Of a stretch of 64,000 nt of DNA, positions 35,163 to 48,193 are shown one piece after another. Position numbers and translations under genes: made by a program. Numbering within the stretch: position 1 is the first letter of the stretch; each line of letters opens with the position of its first letter. The stretch is taken from positions 17,024,152 to 17,088,151 of the forward strand of contig OW387150.1 of the NCBI GenBank assembly GCA_936440205.1. The letters are read 5' to 3'. This stretch comes from Lepidonotus clava (lineage: Eukaryota; Annelida; Polychaeta; Phyllodocida; Polynoidae). The notes beneath the pieces were generated by a model, which was not told the origin of the DNA, made no database searches, and saw only the letters and a program-made list of their open reading frames with translations.

Positions 35163-38100
35163 TCAAAATGAGGTTGTCTCTTTTTCAGCAGTTTCCACTT
35201 TAGGCTTGTGAAGGTAGGCCCCAATAGCACCATACAAGCCTCCATTGCGGAGGAAGTACATATCAGATTTTGAGTCCTAGAAAAGATAAAATGAAGAAGT
35301 TACATGCAGTTTGAAACAATATGGAAATAGGGTTGAAAATGTAGAACCTCTGTCAATTATCTACAAGGCATGAGCTGTTCATCAGGTGTTTTAACTACAG
35401 GTTTCCTATTTTATCAGGAAGAATTGTCACATGTCCTTCTGTATTAATAGAAAGATGACACCAAAATTCAAGATGGCCACAGCCAAATGTTTGCAATACA
35501 TTGTGACATAAGCATTTTATATCTATTGATATCCAATTGAATAATCAATCAAACCCCCTCAAATCATTTTTTACATGTATTATTCTTACATTATTGGTTT
35601 TAGTAATGGTAATTAGTATCAATCTAATAGTAATAAGAAGGTAATCATATTTCCTGGTTGCTAGATGCTGCAATCTAGCTAACATTAGCTGCATTGCTGA
35701 CATGTGCTGTGGCAGGCTGTGGTGAATTTCAATGTTTCCCCTTACCCAAGGTCTTTTATCCTTACAGGCCTACTTGGTGAGTCACATCAGAGGATTCAGT
35801 TTAGATACATGAATTGCGGGGTTGAATCATGGGGAGGGGGGAGGGTCTAAAGGGTCTTGACCCCATCCCTTTTGGTTGGAACTTAAATTTGTCCATAGGA
35901 CAATAAAGCATCAGCAATCTGTTTTAGTACTTAACATACAAATGTTGACAGACACTCCCCTCCCCTTTTCAACTGAATAGCAAAAACAAAACTAAAAAAA
36001 GAGTGGATGCATACCGAAGGAGAGTAAAGTTGTTTTAGGACAACAATTTTCTCGAACAGCATGCGGGCATACTGGGAGTTGACGAAATTCCCACAAAAAT
36101 AGACATGTTTGAGCTTGAGCATGGCTGCTAACAGGTAGGCAACCTGGACATGGATCGTGGCTTGGCAGCTGTAGAGAGAATAGGCAATGTCCCCATCCTT
36201 AATGTCCTCTGAAAAGGGCAAGAGCAGAATAGCACAAAGAGAGAAATAATTATTACAGTTAGTAAGTATAGGCATACTTACTGTGTGGAATGAATGCAAT
36301 TTGGTCGTTAGTATATATATTACACTTGATAATTTCTCCTAGGTGATTTTTCACAATAACACTGTTGTTAGTTGCAAAAATAATATGATTGCTTATCTTG
36401 AGGTCCTAATAAACATTCCTGTGATGAGCCTAATATGCTACAGAAATGTAGGCCTTTGCCTTAATATAGCTTTTTCATGTTAAGCACTGACACTAGAAAA
36501 TAATACCCACAATACTTGTTACGGGTATAATATGTAATTGGCTCAAGCTCAATTTACCTCTTTTTGATGTGGAGCCCTTTCCAAATGGGTACACCATCTG
36601 ATCAAACTCAGCTGCCACACTATACAGATCAGTCCCAGAGGTATCGCTTTGTAAGTCACTCATGAAAGTATCAATTGATCTGCCTTCTTTACCAGTAGCC
36701 ATCTCAATCAGTTTATCATAGTCCTGTAAAATCAAATAAATAACAGCTCAACCAAAACAATAGTCTTAAATTAATAGAAATAACAATGGGACTATTGTAC
36801 CAAAACCAGAATCAGATAAAATGTAATCAGAAGAAAAATATTTTCAAACTTGTAAGAAAGAACAAAACTAAGTAGGGTGTTTATCCTATATAGTTCTGAT
36901 AATATTTTTTCATATAAATATCAAACCAACTATTGGACCACCTACTGGAACAAAACCAGTATCAGACTAAAACGGAATACAAAAGTATATGTGTAATATA
37001 GTTATCATGTCATTATATTAATATCTATTTTTGGGAGCATGTCCGATTAGCAGAGGCAATCTTATTAATATTCATGAGTTCATGCAAGTCACATGATATT
37101 CTGGCAGCAATGATTGAACCCACAGATGCCATGAGCCTCACATGTCCCCACCGAATCTAGAATCCTATGTCAGACCGATTCATTTCCAAGTGTGATACCT
37201 AAGGCTGAACTGAACATTTGGTTGTTATAGAAATAATTATGATACAGGGTTTGGGGCTCTCAACTACTTATTCAAGTAGTCAGTGAATGATACTTTACCC
37301 CCTGTAGGTTTTTGGTAATGGCTGTGAATATAATCACTAGCATAAACTTAGGGTAGAGATCCCCAGAGTTAAAGGGAGCCAAAACCAATTTCATGTCAAA
37401 ATATGCCAAAATTTTAAAAACTCAAATAACTATGAAAATACATTCTAAGAGTCTATTGTTAGCCATAATATAGTAAAGATCATGATAACTAACTGTAACT
37501 TTACTTTAATTCCATAATACTCATGCTATTTATGCCTAAAAACAGCGATGTTTGTAAACAAACCAATTTGGGTGGGTCACCAAGATTGATCAGGGACAAG
37601 TTTTAGTGTGTTTTAATGTAGTTTAAGCCTGAATTTACAGTCTATATTTTTCCAATGGCCTGGGTTATGGCCATAGAATATATTTCAATCTTGACCAAAC
37701 ATTGCTTTTGGTTCCCTTTAATCTGTTCCCAGGAGACCTTGCTGGCAATCCTGATGTCATGAATAGCTCAATCTGAGCCAAAGAGAACCAGTCTGACATA
37801 GGACTGTATAAACAGTTTTCAAACTAGTCATAGAGTAACGTTGCTAAATAGGATGGTCAGCCTATATGATATTGATAGCAGCTCTCTCTAAATAAATTCT
37901 AACAAAATCTCTTTGAAGGGTAACTCACCTTCTCCCCAGTAAGTAGGTTCATCATACCCATGAAGAAGCGCCCTCCCATATGTATGCCATCAACTATCTT
38001 ACAAGTGCCGTCTTCATTTATCTGAAGATAAAACACATTCAGTAATACAGAGAAACACTACAAGATGTCTCTGACAATGCAGCTTAAATATACATTAATA

Positions 38101-41100
38101 ATTTAAGTGTTTTTTGAAGCACAGAGGAATTTTGACAACACATTTGAATATACATTGCATCTGGAATAAATTCCAATATCGCCTTATTAGAATGTAAGTG
38201 TTTCAAATTTCTTTCTAAGTACAGTTTGTTAAAAATCTGGGTTGGCAGATTTTTGTAATTTGTGAACTTTTTTTGAATGAATTTTTTTTTTTAGAATGTA
38301 GACGTATTATGTTTATAAGATTGTTTATGTACAAACAGTTGTCAAATAATGTGATTGTAAATAATAGAAATATTAGAACAAGAGCCCGTGATGCACCACT
38401 ATTTTTGACGTGTATGCCAAAATGTTCTTTGTATATGAGAAATGTACTGTACAAAGGTGCTATTGCATGGAACAGTCTGTGTGTTGAAACTAGAAATATA
38501 GATACTTATCAGAAATTTAAAAATAATCAAAAAGTTTGGCTGAAAAGTACAATTGTGCCAAACTATTTTTGAATATAACTGTAAATATTTCTACAAATTT
38601 TTTCAACAAATTTCCTTTCTGCGCTTCAAAATTTTTGATATGAGAAAATAAAAGAATCCCCTTTGATTATGTACACCGTTTGTTATCACAATGCACTTGT
38701 GAATGTCCACTGATTTTGACTGTATAATGTATTTATAATATAGGTACAATTTTGTCTAATTAATCGTAAATACTTTTCTTTTGATATGTTTCTGTTTATA
38801 AGTCACTGATATGTGATGTAAACTAGCATTGATTTGCTAATCATGTGTCATAATAAATAAAATAATTTAAAAATAAAAAAAAAGTCTCGTGGAGATTAGA
38901 TAATTACTCATGAACATATAAGTGCACAGCATACACTAGTTTTATTGCAAGAACAATAGTGGGGTCTGTTAATAACAATTAAATTGCTCTGTTATGAAAT
39001 TGTCATTACAGAGAGGACAAAAGCACCAATATGAAATAATGGTAATCTTTTTCTAGCATTTGACATTTTAGATATTTTATCAGATTTCGTGCCCAACAGA
39101 TTGGCAAAACTACCAACAGGGAGCTACAAATCAGTTTTCATGCTGTGTGACACATAGCGCAGAAAGGTTAAGAGTGAGCCAATACCCAGCCCCCGCCCAA
39201 TCCCAAATGACTGTTTGAGTCATTCAGAGATATAAATATGGCACTGACCACCACAGGGGTAAATCCAGAGAGGGGGTCCTGACCCCCCACCCCCTTTTTG
39301 GTTGGGCCTTCTTGTTTGTGTGTGCATGTTTGTGAAAAGTTTCAATACTCACCATCATGAAACCAGTGCCAGAACCACACATCCCTATCAGACATGGCAG
39401 AGTAGTGCTTGGCTTAGCCTCTGTCTTTGGATTTTCTAAAGATTGTTTTTCCAACTCTTTTCTCATTGCCTGTACAGACTCAGAAGATTCTGCTGATTCT
39501 TTAAACTTTGCCATCCATTCCTGGAAACAAATTGTAGGTAATAATAAAATAATGAAAAATGAATTCATTGCCTTTCTTTCTTTTTTTTTTTACATTTCTT
39601 ATTCATCATCAGGTTAACCCCAAATGATATAGAAAATATATATAATGTCTGAATAACATTGCAGAAGTTAAGGAAAGTCATATATGCCCAGTAATGAATT
39701 CCCAGACAACTGTATTATGTTTATAACTATGATTATAATTATGAAGTTTTTAAATTGTTTAAATTATATCTCTGAGTTGTCAGTCTATATATAATGTTTG
39801 ATTAGTAATAGGAGATAAAAGACAAAAACAATTTTTTATGGTTATCAGCAGTAAATGAGATTTAATTTCAAAGTTTTACTATGTGATAAATGAAATGATG
39901 AGGATCTTGTCATTTAGACCTCAATACTTACTTGTGTTTGCTTTTGCATTTTCTCACCAAAAGCTTGGGCTTCTGGAGATAAGGAGTGAATAAACTCTTC
40001 TTTTGGTAGAACCTTTGAGAGTTCTTTAAAAGCTTCCGCAAACAGATCAAACTCAGCAAGGACGATTATCCTAAAAAGAGAGTAGAGGTTCTGAAAGTTC
40101 AGACTGATTTTAAGTTCATGAATACATCAATAAAACAGATGGGTTATATGTGACACCCACCACTAAATGAGGCATAAGTCGCTCAGATGAACTCTTTAAA
40201 TTGCAAAACAAGGTAAATGAGTCAGAAAAATTGAGTTTTCCACAAAAATGACCTGGGAAACACCTTAAGGGCAATCGCGCTATTTGTTGATGCGCACCCA
40301 TACTGCGCAGCCTGGCTGTATGGGTGTGCAGTGGACCATGACCATGAAAATCCTTAACTATAGAACCCTATGGAGGGAAAATGCGTTTTTGCTCATAGCT
40401 CCCTTAATTGGCATCCAATTAATATACTGTTCTGATAAAGATGTAGTCCTGAACGTTGTGAATCCATGTATGTCCTCAGATTTAATAGATTTTTAATCAT
40501 GAATTAATTATGAATTTATTTGTAATAAAAGTATTATTTTTAACCCTGTCCTCCCATTTTGGCTATTTTAATGTCCACTTTTGAGCTTGTGTGGCATGGG
40601 TTATGCACAGTACAACATGAAACAGACTAATATATAGGGAAATTGTTATGTTCAAGTATATAAAGGGGTGTTCCATATGTGCTAGAAATGATGAATAAGC
40701 ATCTATCATAATTGATTAATTTGTCTAATTTTCACAAATTTGTGTCTAAATCTATCAATAGATATGTGGATTTTCTGAAAAAGTTAGATCGGTGACCCCC
40801 TAATTTCTTTTCATTTAATGATAGCCAACACTTATCCAAACCAAATGTAGAAATTTCAAGTAATTTTCAACGTTGATAATGTTTTTATTGCCAATTTGAT
40901 AAGAATTTGTTGTTTGTTATAACCAGATTCATCCATTAAATTCCTCCAAAATAACTTTATTTTCGTATTTTTGGCAAATAATGCATCATATATACATATT
41001 AACATATTGCCTTCATATGCAAATGAGTTAAAAACATAGTCAATGATTTTCATTAATGTGATTAAGGAATTTCTTAAAGTTAATTCAATTTGTAAAAATA

Positions 41101-44100
41101 CTGAAATTTTCGTTTTTTGCTAATTTTGTGATGATTTTAATTTAAAAGTTAACATGGTGACCCCCTATTTTTTCTTCATTTCTGGAATTCATAAACCCTA
41201 AACTTGTATTTCCCAAAATTTAAAGCAAATGTCAACGTTAGAAGTATAATGGAGCGATTGTCTTTAATATAATGTTTTAGTCACAAATGTAATGAAATAT
41301 TGGTTTTAATATGTGCAATTCATAGTTTGTCCTGGTGGCTGTTGTTAGAGTCTATGAGAATTTGCACAACCAAGAAAAGTAGTAGTATCTTTAAAGTCAT
41401 TTTCCAAAAACAGGGTATCCAAAGGTTGATATTTCAGACATTCATTACTTCAGTTCTGATAATAATAGAGTAATAATTTTTGCACCATGTTAAAGATTAG
41501 TTCCTTAGCTCTTACAAGCCATCACAATCCCAATTTTCATATCTGCAACTTATGCCTCACTATGCATTGGGGGGTCACATATGATCAATAAGAGATTATG
41601 TTTCCTGGGCCACTTTCTATCAGCCATTGGCTATTGGTATTCCTCATTGGGAATCAGTTGCAAAGAAAGTTACCAGTGTGGTACACCAACAAACTATTTT
41701 TGGTATCCAAAGGTCCAGAAAAGTGATTATCCTCCGCCGTTGTTAATAAAAGTCCCTTGTTATAAGTGGTCAATTTAAATCTCATTCAAATACATGTTTT
41801 ATTGAACTTACTTGATTTTCAGCTCCTCAGCAAACCTTGTCTGAGACTGGCTCCCTCCTATTCCAGTGGTATAAACAGTGGCCTCCCCATGGTTATCTCT
41901 CTTGAAGTCACAGTGCTCAGAGATATACTGTATGATGCTTTCAATCTCATTACGAGGAAACATTGCCAGATGGAGTTTTCCTTTCTCTGTTGAAGGCTTT
42001 CAGCCAAAGAAATGATACAAATCATTCCTAATGATTATAACAAGTTAGACAATTATGTTAAATGTTTAAAAAGAAAATTAGCTTAAATTACATTAGAATT
42101 TTAAAGTAAAAATGTCAGTATCAGTATATAAATGTCATATAGATGTAACTTAAGTTAAGGGAGTTTTTTTATTAAGTGGTGTAATTGGAATACCTGTTGA
42201 TGAATTGGCTTCCCTTGGTTGTACTCTTTATTAGACCTATATACAACCTTGGCAATAGATCCTCCTGTACAAAGGTATGGTATAAGGAAAATGATGAGAA
42301 CAATTTGGCAGAAATTAGATTAATCCTGATTAGATTGTTTTATCCAAAATGGTTTTTACTAAATACATTAGACCAGAGATTTATATACCACTCAGTCCAA
42401 CCCCACATATACCCTTAAGGCTATATTCCATATACCGAAAGTGTGAACTGCCAATACTGACCCTCTCCATGGTAACATTCTTTACCTGCGGTCCATACTT
42501 TCGGCGCACTTTTGGCCACGAAAGTGACATATCGGCCGTCGAAGGTGACATATCAGCTGCCAAAAGTGACATATCAGCTGCCAAAAGTGACATATTGGCC
42601 GCCAAAAGTGACATATTGGGAAATGATGCATAATCAGCAGGAAAATTTTACCAACATGTTGGTAAATCTTATCAGCAGGCTGCCGAAAATGTATCAACCT
42701 GAAATCGGCAGCGTACTTTCGGTATGTAGCATAAGGCCTTTAATATATATTGGCATTACTATTGTAGATAAAATGTAAAAGTAGCTTTTGATCCTATGAA
42801 ATATAGCTAAGTACTGTAAAGACTCAATTGAAAGTTCTTGTGTATGCATAACTACCAGAAATCCTATAATTATCTCCTTTGCTTAAGCACAAAAGCGTGG
42901 GTTAGTCTAAACATTTGGTTTCAATTATAGTAATGTAGAGATTATTGAAAAATAGTTAAGGTTTGATAAGGCCATCAGAGGTTCATACAGGCACAGTTAC
43001 TGACCGCTTACACTTAGTGTGGAATGGAATGTACTTTTTACAGTTGACACCTCAAACGGGATTAAGGGTTGGATATTTCTAATTATAGACGTTGTGCAGA
43101 TGACATCACAACTGCCCATAATGGCCTGGCTGCCATATTGGTGATCAATTTATAACCATTATTGTATACTATTCTCAATCATTTAGAATATATTTCAATA
43201 ACACTTTTTATTATAATTGACTTACTGAATAAAACTAAACAAATTTAATCATTGAAAATGTAATACATTTGACTTATTCCAAAGCCATGTGACCCTGATC
43301 ACCACGTGGTGATCACCAAAATGTGATCACGTGACCACGTCTGTACAAGGTCTATACTTAAAGTTAACACATGTATTTTTTTGGCTATAAGTCCTTACTT
43401 CCTTTAGACGTAAACAATAGAATTTAGAAATAGAATTAAGAGAAACAAAAAGGGACTTTTTATTAAGTACTAAATGCATATAGCAGGTGGAGGTTCAGAA
43501 GTTTTAGACATTTTACATTGGTTCTGTATAGATTCAAGGCATACTTCAGCCAAAGGGGTGGTCTAAAATGTGTATTTAAGATAAAAGCACTGTGCATATA
43601 CAGGTTGGGGCTACGACGGGAAAAACGGGACGTCCCGTTTTTTCAGGACGCAACCCTGTAAATCACTTCAAAACATTCCATTGTGATTTTTTTTAATTTC
43701 AAATATTGCCCTATATTACAAAAAATTATTTTGTCAAATTAAAATTGAATCACATCATTACAATACTGGTTTAAATGGTTTTAAAAATTCTGCCTGAAAA
43801 AACAGGACGTCCTGTAAAAACAGATCATGAAACCGTCCTGTTATTTCAGGACGGACCGTTTTCTTGGTATGATTTTTGTAACTTTTAAAGATTAAAAATC
43901 AATAGAAAAAAAATGCAACGATAGAATTTGAAAATGCAATGATCATTTTGATGCACAAGATCTGTTCTTTCAACACAAATAATTTTTGAATTTAGCAACC
44001 TCCTCATTTTCTGAGAGCTCATTTTTATTTATGTAAATATATTACTTGTGACATTAATATTTATATATTTGTCAAAATGGAAAATGTCATTAAATTCATG

Positions 44101-47100
44101 TTAAATGCAGAATTTCATAATTTTTGCAGTTTGCATCTGTAGAAGTATCATATCATGTTTGTCTTGTGTAATATTCACATATAATTTCTTCTAAAATAAT
44201 TAGATAATACATTTTTTCATAATTGCCTGTTTTTCCAGGACGTCCCGTTTTTACAGGACGTCCTGTTTTTCAGTGGTATCCCCAACCTGATATATACATA
44301 ATGGAGGCCCCCCATTCATAATGAATACAACTGCCCAGTGCATGCCTTATCCTAATCTTTGATAACATAATAATCTTTTTGGCCTATGGAACAACAGGGG
44401 ACTGTTTTATGTCATACCCAGTGATTTACGCTCACAACTGACTGAATGACTGACCTTCGTCAAATAGGACAATTTGATCTCATCAACAGCGAATACAATC
44501 ATATATATATGTACAGGGGTATGAGGGCTCAAGACCCCAAGGATAGTGGTATATACACTCTTCTTATCTCATACATATGAAGAGTCCTTATGAAGAGTAT
44601 ACACCAAATTTTACCTATGTCAATTCCAAGTCCCGAACTATTTTGTACAACATCAATTGGAACTTCAATCACATCATCTGAGATTAGACTGGCCATGGTG
44701 AAGTGAGTGTTGACAAAATGCTAGAAAAATATAACGATTGTAAACACATCAATTACAACTCATTTCAATTATACAATAGTAAACATATCCTTATGAGAAC
44801 AGTCTTTTAAGGCTCGTAAGCGTGTAAGTCCCGAATTGGACGGATGTCTGGCAGATGGAAGAGGAAGTATACATTAATTACCTTTAAGGTTAGACTATGG
44901 TGATGAGAAGCCGATTTTGTAAAATGTTATATCTCCCACAATATTGATGGGATGTACACATATAATAATTATATCACAATTAAAGGTATCAATTTTCTCT
45001 GTAGCATGGTAGTGGCGATATTAACAGTGGATTCGAATTCAGGAATAAATCATTCTAAAACCTATTATTTCATTTTTATTTTTTGAACCCAGATTTCTAA
45101 ATAATGTTAATCCTAAGCTTTAAGACTTGAGTTAATTGTCAATAATATTCATTTTGAGGGAACCCTGTTTTAGACTTATTAATTCAGCTCCTAGTTTTGA
45201 TTTTGTTAAAAAATATGGCAAACTCTGTGTTTTATTTTTGAACTAAATTTTCTAGATTTCATAAAATCAAAACCAAAACCTGAATAATAAATGTGAGACA
45301 TAATTCCTTCCATATGGATATAAACTACATAACTTTAAAGTATGATAGGTTTCTATTCATTATTAAAATGTTATTTCAATTCTGAAAATACTAATTAAAA
45401 ATCGTTTTTCAATTCACTGGCAAGACTGCACAAGTATTTCTTACTTTATGATAATATAATTGATGTCATTAAAAATCCCTGATAATTATCTATTCAATAA
45501 TATACATCATAATTTATGAGGAGACCTGTGGTGATGAAATATATATAAAACATTATAGAGAATAACGCTGGATAGCCCTGTATTACCATAGTCTAACTTT
45601 AACACATAATGAAGAAAATCACTGTTAGTTGTGCCTCTTGTGGGACTGCCATTCGAAGGTCAGACAGCCACAATAATCGATTAGGGTTGGGTGGCTGTAC
45701 CAGTTTATATTGCTTCATAAAAAGTGACCGACAAGGCTGTTTTACTAACTGACCTAACATAAACAATATCAGATCATCCTCCACCAGTACAATAACTACA
45801 GAGGTGATTTCTCTTGTGGTTATAAGCAGTAGGGACATCAAACAGTTTGGATATCGAGATATCACACTTTGTTAACCAATACAAGTTAAGGCTTCTGAAC
45901 AGATTTAGAACAACGTAAAGGAAGAATTCTTCCTCCTGGCCAACAGTTTACACCCTATATGGCAATTGCTGTTAATCTTTCAATAATGTGTCCAGGAATA
46001 AAAAAGTTACCAACCTGTCAATATGTCCTAACCCTTTGAATGTTTTCTCCAAAATGACCTCTATGTATATTATTGTAGATGACTCATTGGTTGGCCTACA
46101 CCACAAACTATAATTCTGTACAGACAGGCCACTTCCTCTGTGACGGGGACCCACATTTGCCAGTCAACAAGGGGTCAAGGGTCAGAGGTCGGGGGAGGTT
46201 TAGAGTTTGTTGGCATAGGCTAAATCTTTGCTTTGGCTGGTAAACTGGTCCAGAGAAGCATGTCAAAGAAAATGTATTTGAAAATGTAAATCAAATGTAA
46301 CCTTGAGGAAAAGAGACTGACTAGATGTTCAAGCATTTTTCCAGTATGATATTATATCCAACATACCAAGTTGTACTAATACATATCTGCCATTAGAGTA
46401 TTATCTATGGTTACGACCATATATATTTCAGTGGGTATTGATATTGACATTTCAAATTAAGGGACTTACATAAAGGACCTTTATGGTATAGGATCTTAAC
46501 TTGCCCTTCAGACCTGTCAATATTGAGAAATCACTGTCATGGAGATTTGTTGATTGGTCAATCTTTTGTTTGACTGGTCGGTTAGTCTGTTGGGTGGTCA
46601 GTCGGTCGGTCATTTAATCACAGTTAGTTTGAAGGAGAATGCATAACAAAATATAAAAAGATTTAATTCAAACAGGGTTCCCCTGAAAAATCTACAGGAT
46701 AAAAGGAAATCTAATTGTACAATTGGCAAAAATCATATAAATCGTCCTTCTAAAATGGACCTTAAAGCAATAAGAATAATATGCACCAATTAGTCATTTA
46801 ATAATTTTATGAAAACGTTGGTTAAATATTAATCTGTTTAGTTATATGGGTTTTAGGCTAAATAGTTTAAGCATTTCCACAACTGTATAGCTCTTATACA
46901 GGTATACTTCACATTTATATTTTTCACATGAGGGACTTTCTACTTTTTTAAAGTTGAAAAGAAGTTTTAAAAGAAGCCCTATGTTTTCTTATCCAGAGGA
47001 ATAATACTATGTTTAGATGGTATCTACATAAATGCCTAGTACTCTCAAGGGAAACAGACAGCAGTCGCAGATGGCCATTTTCAATCATGTCTCATGACTT

Positions 47101-48193
47101 TCTCACTGAACAAAATACAATATCATAATATATTATGCGATTTGCAGAATATATTACGCTAGGGTAACCATTTTCCAAACTTTGATTTTTCAAACACAGA
47201 TTTCTTGCTTACTACTCATTGGCCACAATCATAAGTGATGAACTGTGCCACAGAATCATTATTTAGACCTTAGTCCCTCAGGGACCCCACGCCCCCCTCT
47301 AAAAAGCAAGGTTGCATGCACCACAGCAAACCATCATTCATGTAGAACCACCAGAGTGTCCAGTCTGCATAAATCTATAGTCTGTGTTCAGAGGTTCAAA
47401 GGGTATCATAAGTTGATAGATAGTGCTAATCTTTGCTTATCTGAGCCCAGAGTAAAGATTATCCCAATCAAGCAGTGACGTAACAAGCATTCTGCGTCCA
47501 TAGGCCTACTCTTTTGGTCAGTCTCCTACTTGACCCATTTTCACATAAGAGATACCTCATTCTATTTTAGGTTGTGAAACACCAAGACAGAATGCAATGA
47601 TAATGTTTCATTCTAGAAGTTGAAATGTAACATTCTTACCTGGGTTGTCATGATCACCATAAAATGACTGGCAGCCTTGTTGGTAATCAATCGATCCTAA
47701 AATATTTTATATATAATATATGGGTATCTCCTCTTGTAATATTATGGGTTCCCTGTGCAACTGAAAATGCACCTCTGTGTGTGCCACTACACATTTAGGC
47801 CGTTATATTCAAATTTAGAAATTTTAGAATTGATAAAAGACATTTATAATACAATTTTTTTATATTAAATCATTAAATTCGTGATACTAATACCATAAGA
47901 CTAATTAAGAAGACTTCAGAAAATGATATCCTGTTATTTCATCCTTTTTATATTTTTCTCATATTCTGCTTGTGACGTCACACAAAGATAAGTCCACACT
48001 GGAGGGTGCGCCCAGTTCACACAAGGACATTCAGTATGATTTATACAAGTTAAATAAAATCAGAACTAGTGAAGATAAAGGTAAAAAACCTAGTATGGTG
48101 GCTACTCCAGTGGAAAGGATCACGTACCTCTGACAGTTTATATTCACTTGCCCGTCCCTTTAACAAGTCCACTGCAACCAACTTTTGCACCAT
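35163..48193 (-). CDS. Type II pantothenate kinase-like protein, copy 1
   Basis: Predicted ATP-dependent pantothenate kinase-family enzyme, the first step of CoA synthesis. Coding exons: 48193-48128, 47696-47640, 44720-44615, 42264-42194, 41984-41812, 40070-39932, 39520-39353, 38021-37929, 36723-36558, 36208-36015 and 35276-35163; 448 residues, phases consistent throughout. Family marks: glycine-rich ATP loop SGLGIDIGGSIAKVVY (about 70-85); AEFD with the presumed catalytic Glu164, as in AELD of human PANKs; MCGSGTGFM (251-259); MGGRFFMGMMNLLTG; VYFCGNF (382-388); and GGLYGAIGAYL near the C-terminus. Unusual are a 70-residue N-terminus unlike human PANKs, and a charged stretch of about 70 residues (KVLPKEEF to TEAKPS) between the catalytic Glu and GSG. 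GGGT of human PANKs is GGRF here. The first two exons are supported only by frame and splice sites. Activity is inferred. Confidence 0.82.
35822..35905. mobile_element. Poly-C MITE remnant in last intron of kinase copy 1
   Basis: GGGGTTGAATCATGGGGAGG followed by GTCTTGACCCCATCCCTTTT resembles the poly-C elements. It sits in the same intron and position as 53660-53845 of copy 2, so the insertion predates the gene duplication. Confidence 0.45.
37164..37802. mobile_element. Inverted-repeat element CCTATGTCAGAC
   Basis: The left end CCTATGTCAGACCGATTC and right end GAACCAGTCTGACATAGG form inverted repeats of about 18 bases around 639 bp, in the intron between 36723 and 37929. The paralogous intron of copy 2 lacks this stretch. 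A second inverted-repeat element (37369-37721) is nested inside. No clear target duplication. Confidence 0.5.
37369..37721. mobile_element. Nested MITE, TTAAAGGGAGCC ends
   Basis: Ends TTAAAGGGAGCCAAAACCAA and its near-complement TTGCTTTTGGTTCCCTTTAA enclose 353 bp. The target could be TA (Tc1/mariner) or TTAA (piggyBac); the sequence does not separate these. It lies within the element at 37164-37802. Confidence 0.55.
38270..38885 (+). mobile_element. LINE 3' fragment with poly-A tail
   Basis: The frame 38273-38572 ends with NIRTRARDAPLFLTCMPKCS, then LYKGAIAWNSLCVETRNI and FKNNQKVW, the typical C-terminal tail after the reverse transcriptase of non-LTR retrotransposons (a GAIAWNSL box plus a FKxxxK helix). 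An AT-rich 3' UTR and an A-rich tail (to 38885) follow. It is 5' truncated, as LINEs usually are. It is absent from the paralogous intron of copy 2 (57175-57710), so it arrived after the duplication. Confidence 0.7.
39252..39305. mobile_element. Poly-C MITE fragment
   Basis: AGGGGTAAATCCAGAGAGGG and TCCTGACCCCCCACCCCC match the left half of the poly-C elements; the right half is not found. Confidence 0.4.
40150..41578. mobile_element. 1.4 kb DNA element with ATAT target duplication
   Basis: Terminal inverted repeats start GTGACACCCACCACTAAATG (left) and GTGACCCCCCAATGCATAGT (right, read inward), continuing through GAGGCATAAGT. ATAT flanks both ends (40146-40149 and 41579-41582). The homologous intron of copy 2 reads GGTTATATGATAAG with no insert near 59120, which confirms the borders. 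The interior has two diverged direct copies of a block around GGTGACCCCCTA (about 40785 and 41150) and no transposase. Confidence 0.8.
42436..42722. mobile_element. Short element with CCGAAAGT ends carrying a minisatellite
   Basis: CCGAAAGT at the left and ACTTTCGG at the right, each bordered by TA, suggest a TA-targeting MITE of 287 bp. The ends are short, so this could be coincidence; related CTTTCGG words also occur inside (42498-42505). It includes the 21 bp repeat at 42524-42620. Confidence 0.4.
42524..42620. repeat. 21 bp minisatellite
   Basis: Four full units and one partial of a 21-base unit beginning GTGACATATCAGCTGCCAAA. Being a multiple of three, it opens frames on both strands (SDISAAK repeats on plus), which are not genes. 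Confidence 0.9.
43086..43354. mobile_element. TAGAC-family MITE, copy 2
   Basis: A 269 bp unit from TAGACGTTGTGCAGATGACA to its inverted counterpart ending ACGTCTGTACAAGGTCTA. It contains GATCACCACGTGGTGATC, a perfect 18-base palindrome. It shares both ends and length with 48752-49019, which lies in the opposite orientation. TA borders each end. Confidence 0.65.
43601..44289. mobile_element. GACGTC-palindrome element
   Basis: The left end CAGGTTGGGGCTAC and right end GTATCCCCAACCTG are inverted, and ATATA flanks both sides. Near each end and inside are repeated palindromes GGGACGTCCCG or CAGGACGTCCTG separated by A or T runs (about 43628, 43802, 44237, 44257). 689 bp, no coding frame. CAGG ends recall hAT elements, but the apparent duplication is only 5 bp in AT-rich sequence. 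Confidence 0.6.

Noticed and set aside
42349-42778. Frames with SDISAAK or CHFWQLI repeats on both strands
   Set aside because: Direct translation of the 21 bp minisatellite, whose unit length is a multiple of three.
43601-44289. CRISPR-like array of spaced palindromes
   Set aside because: Few copies, irregular spacing, eukaryotic context and clear transposon ends.
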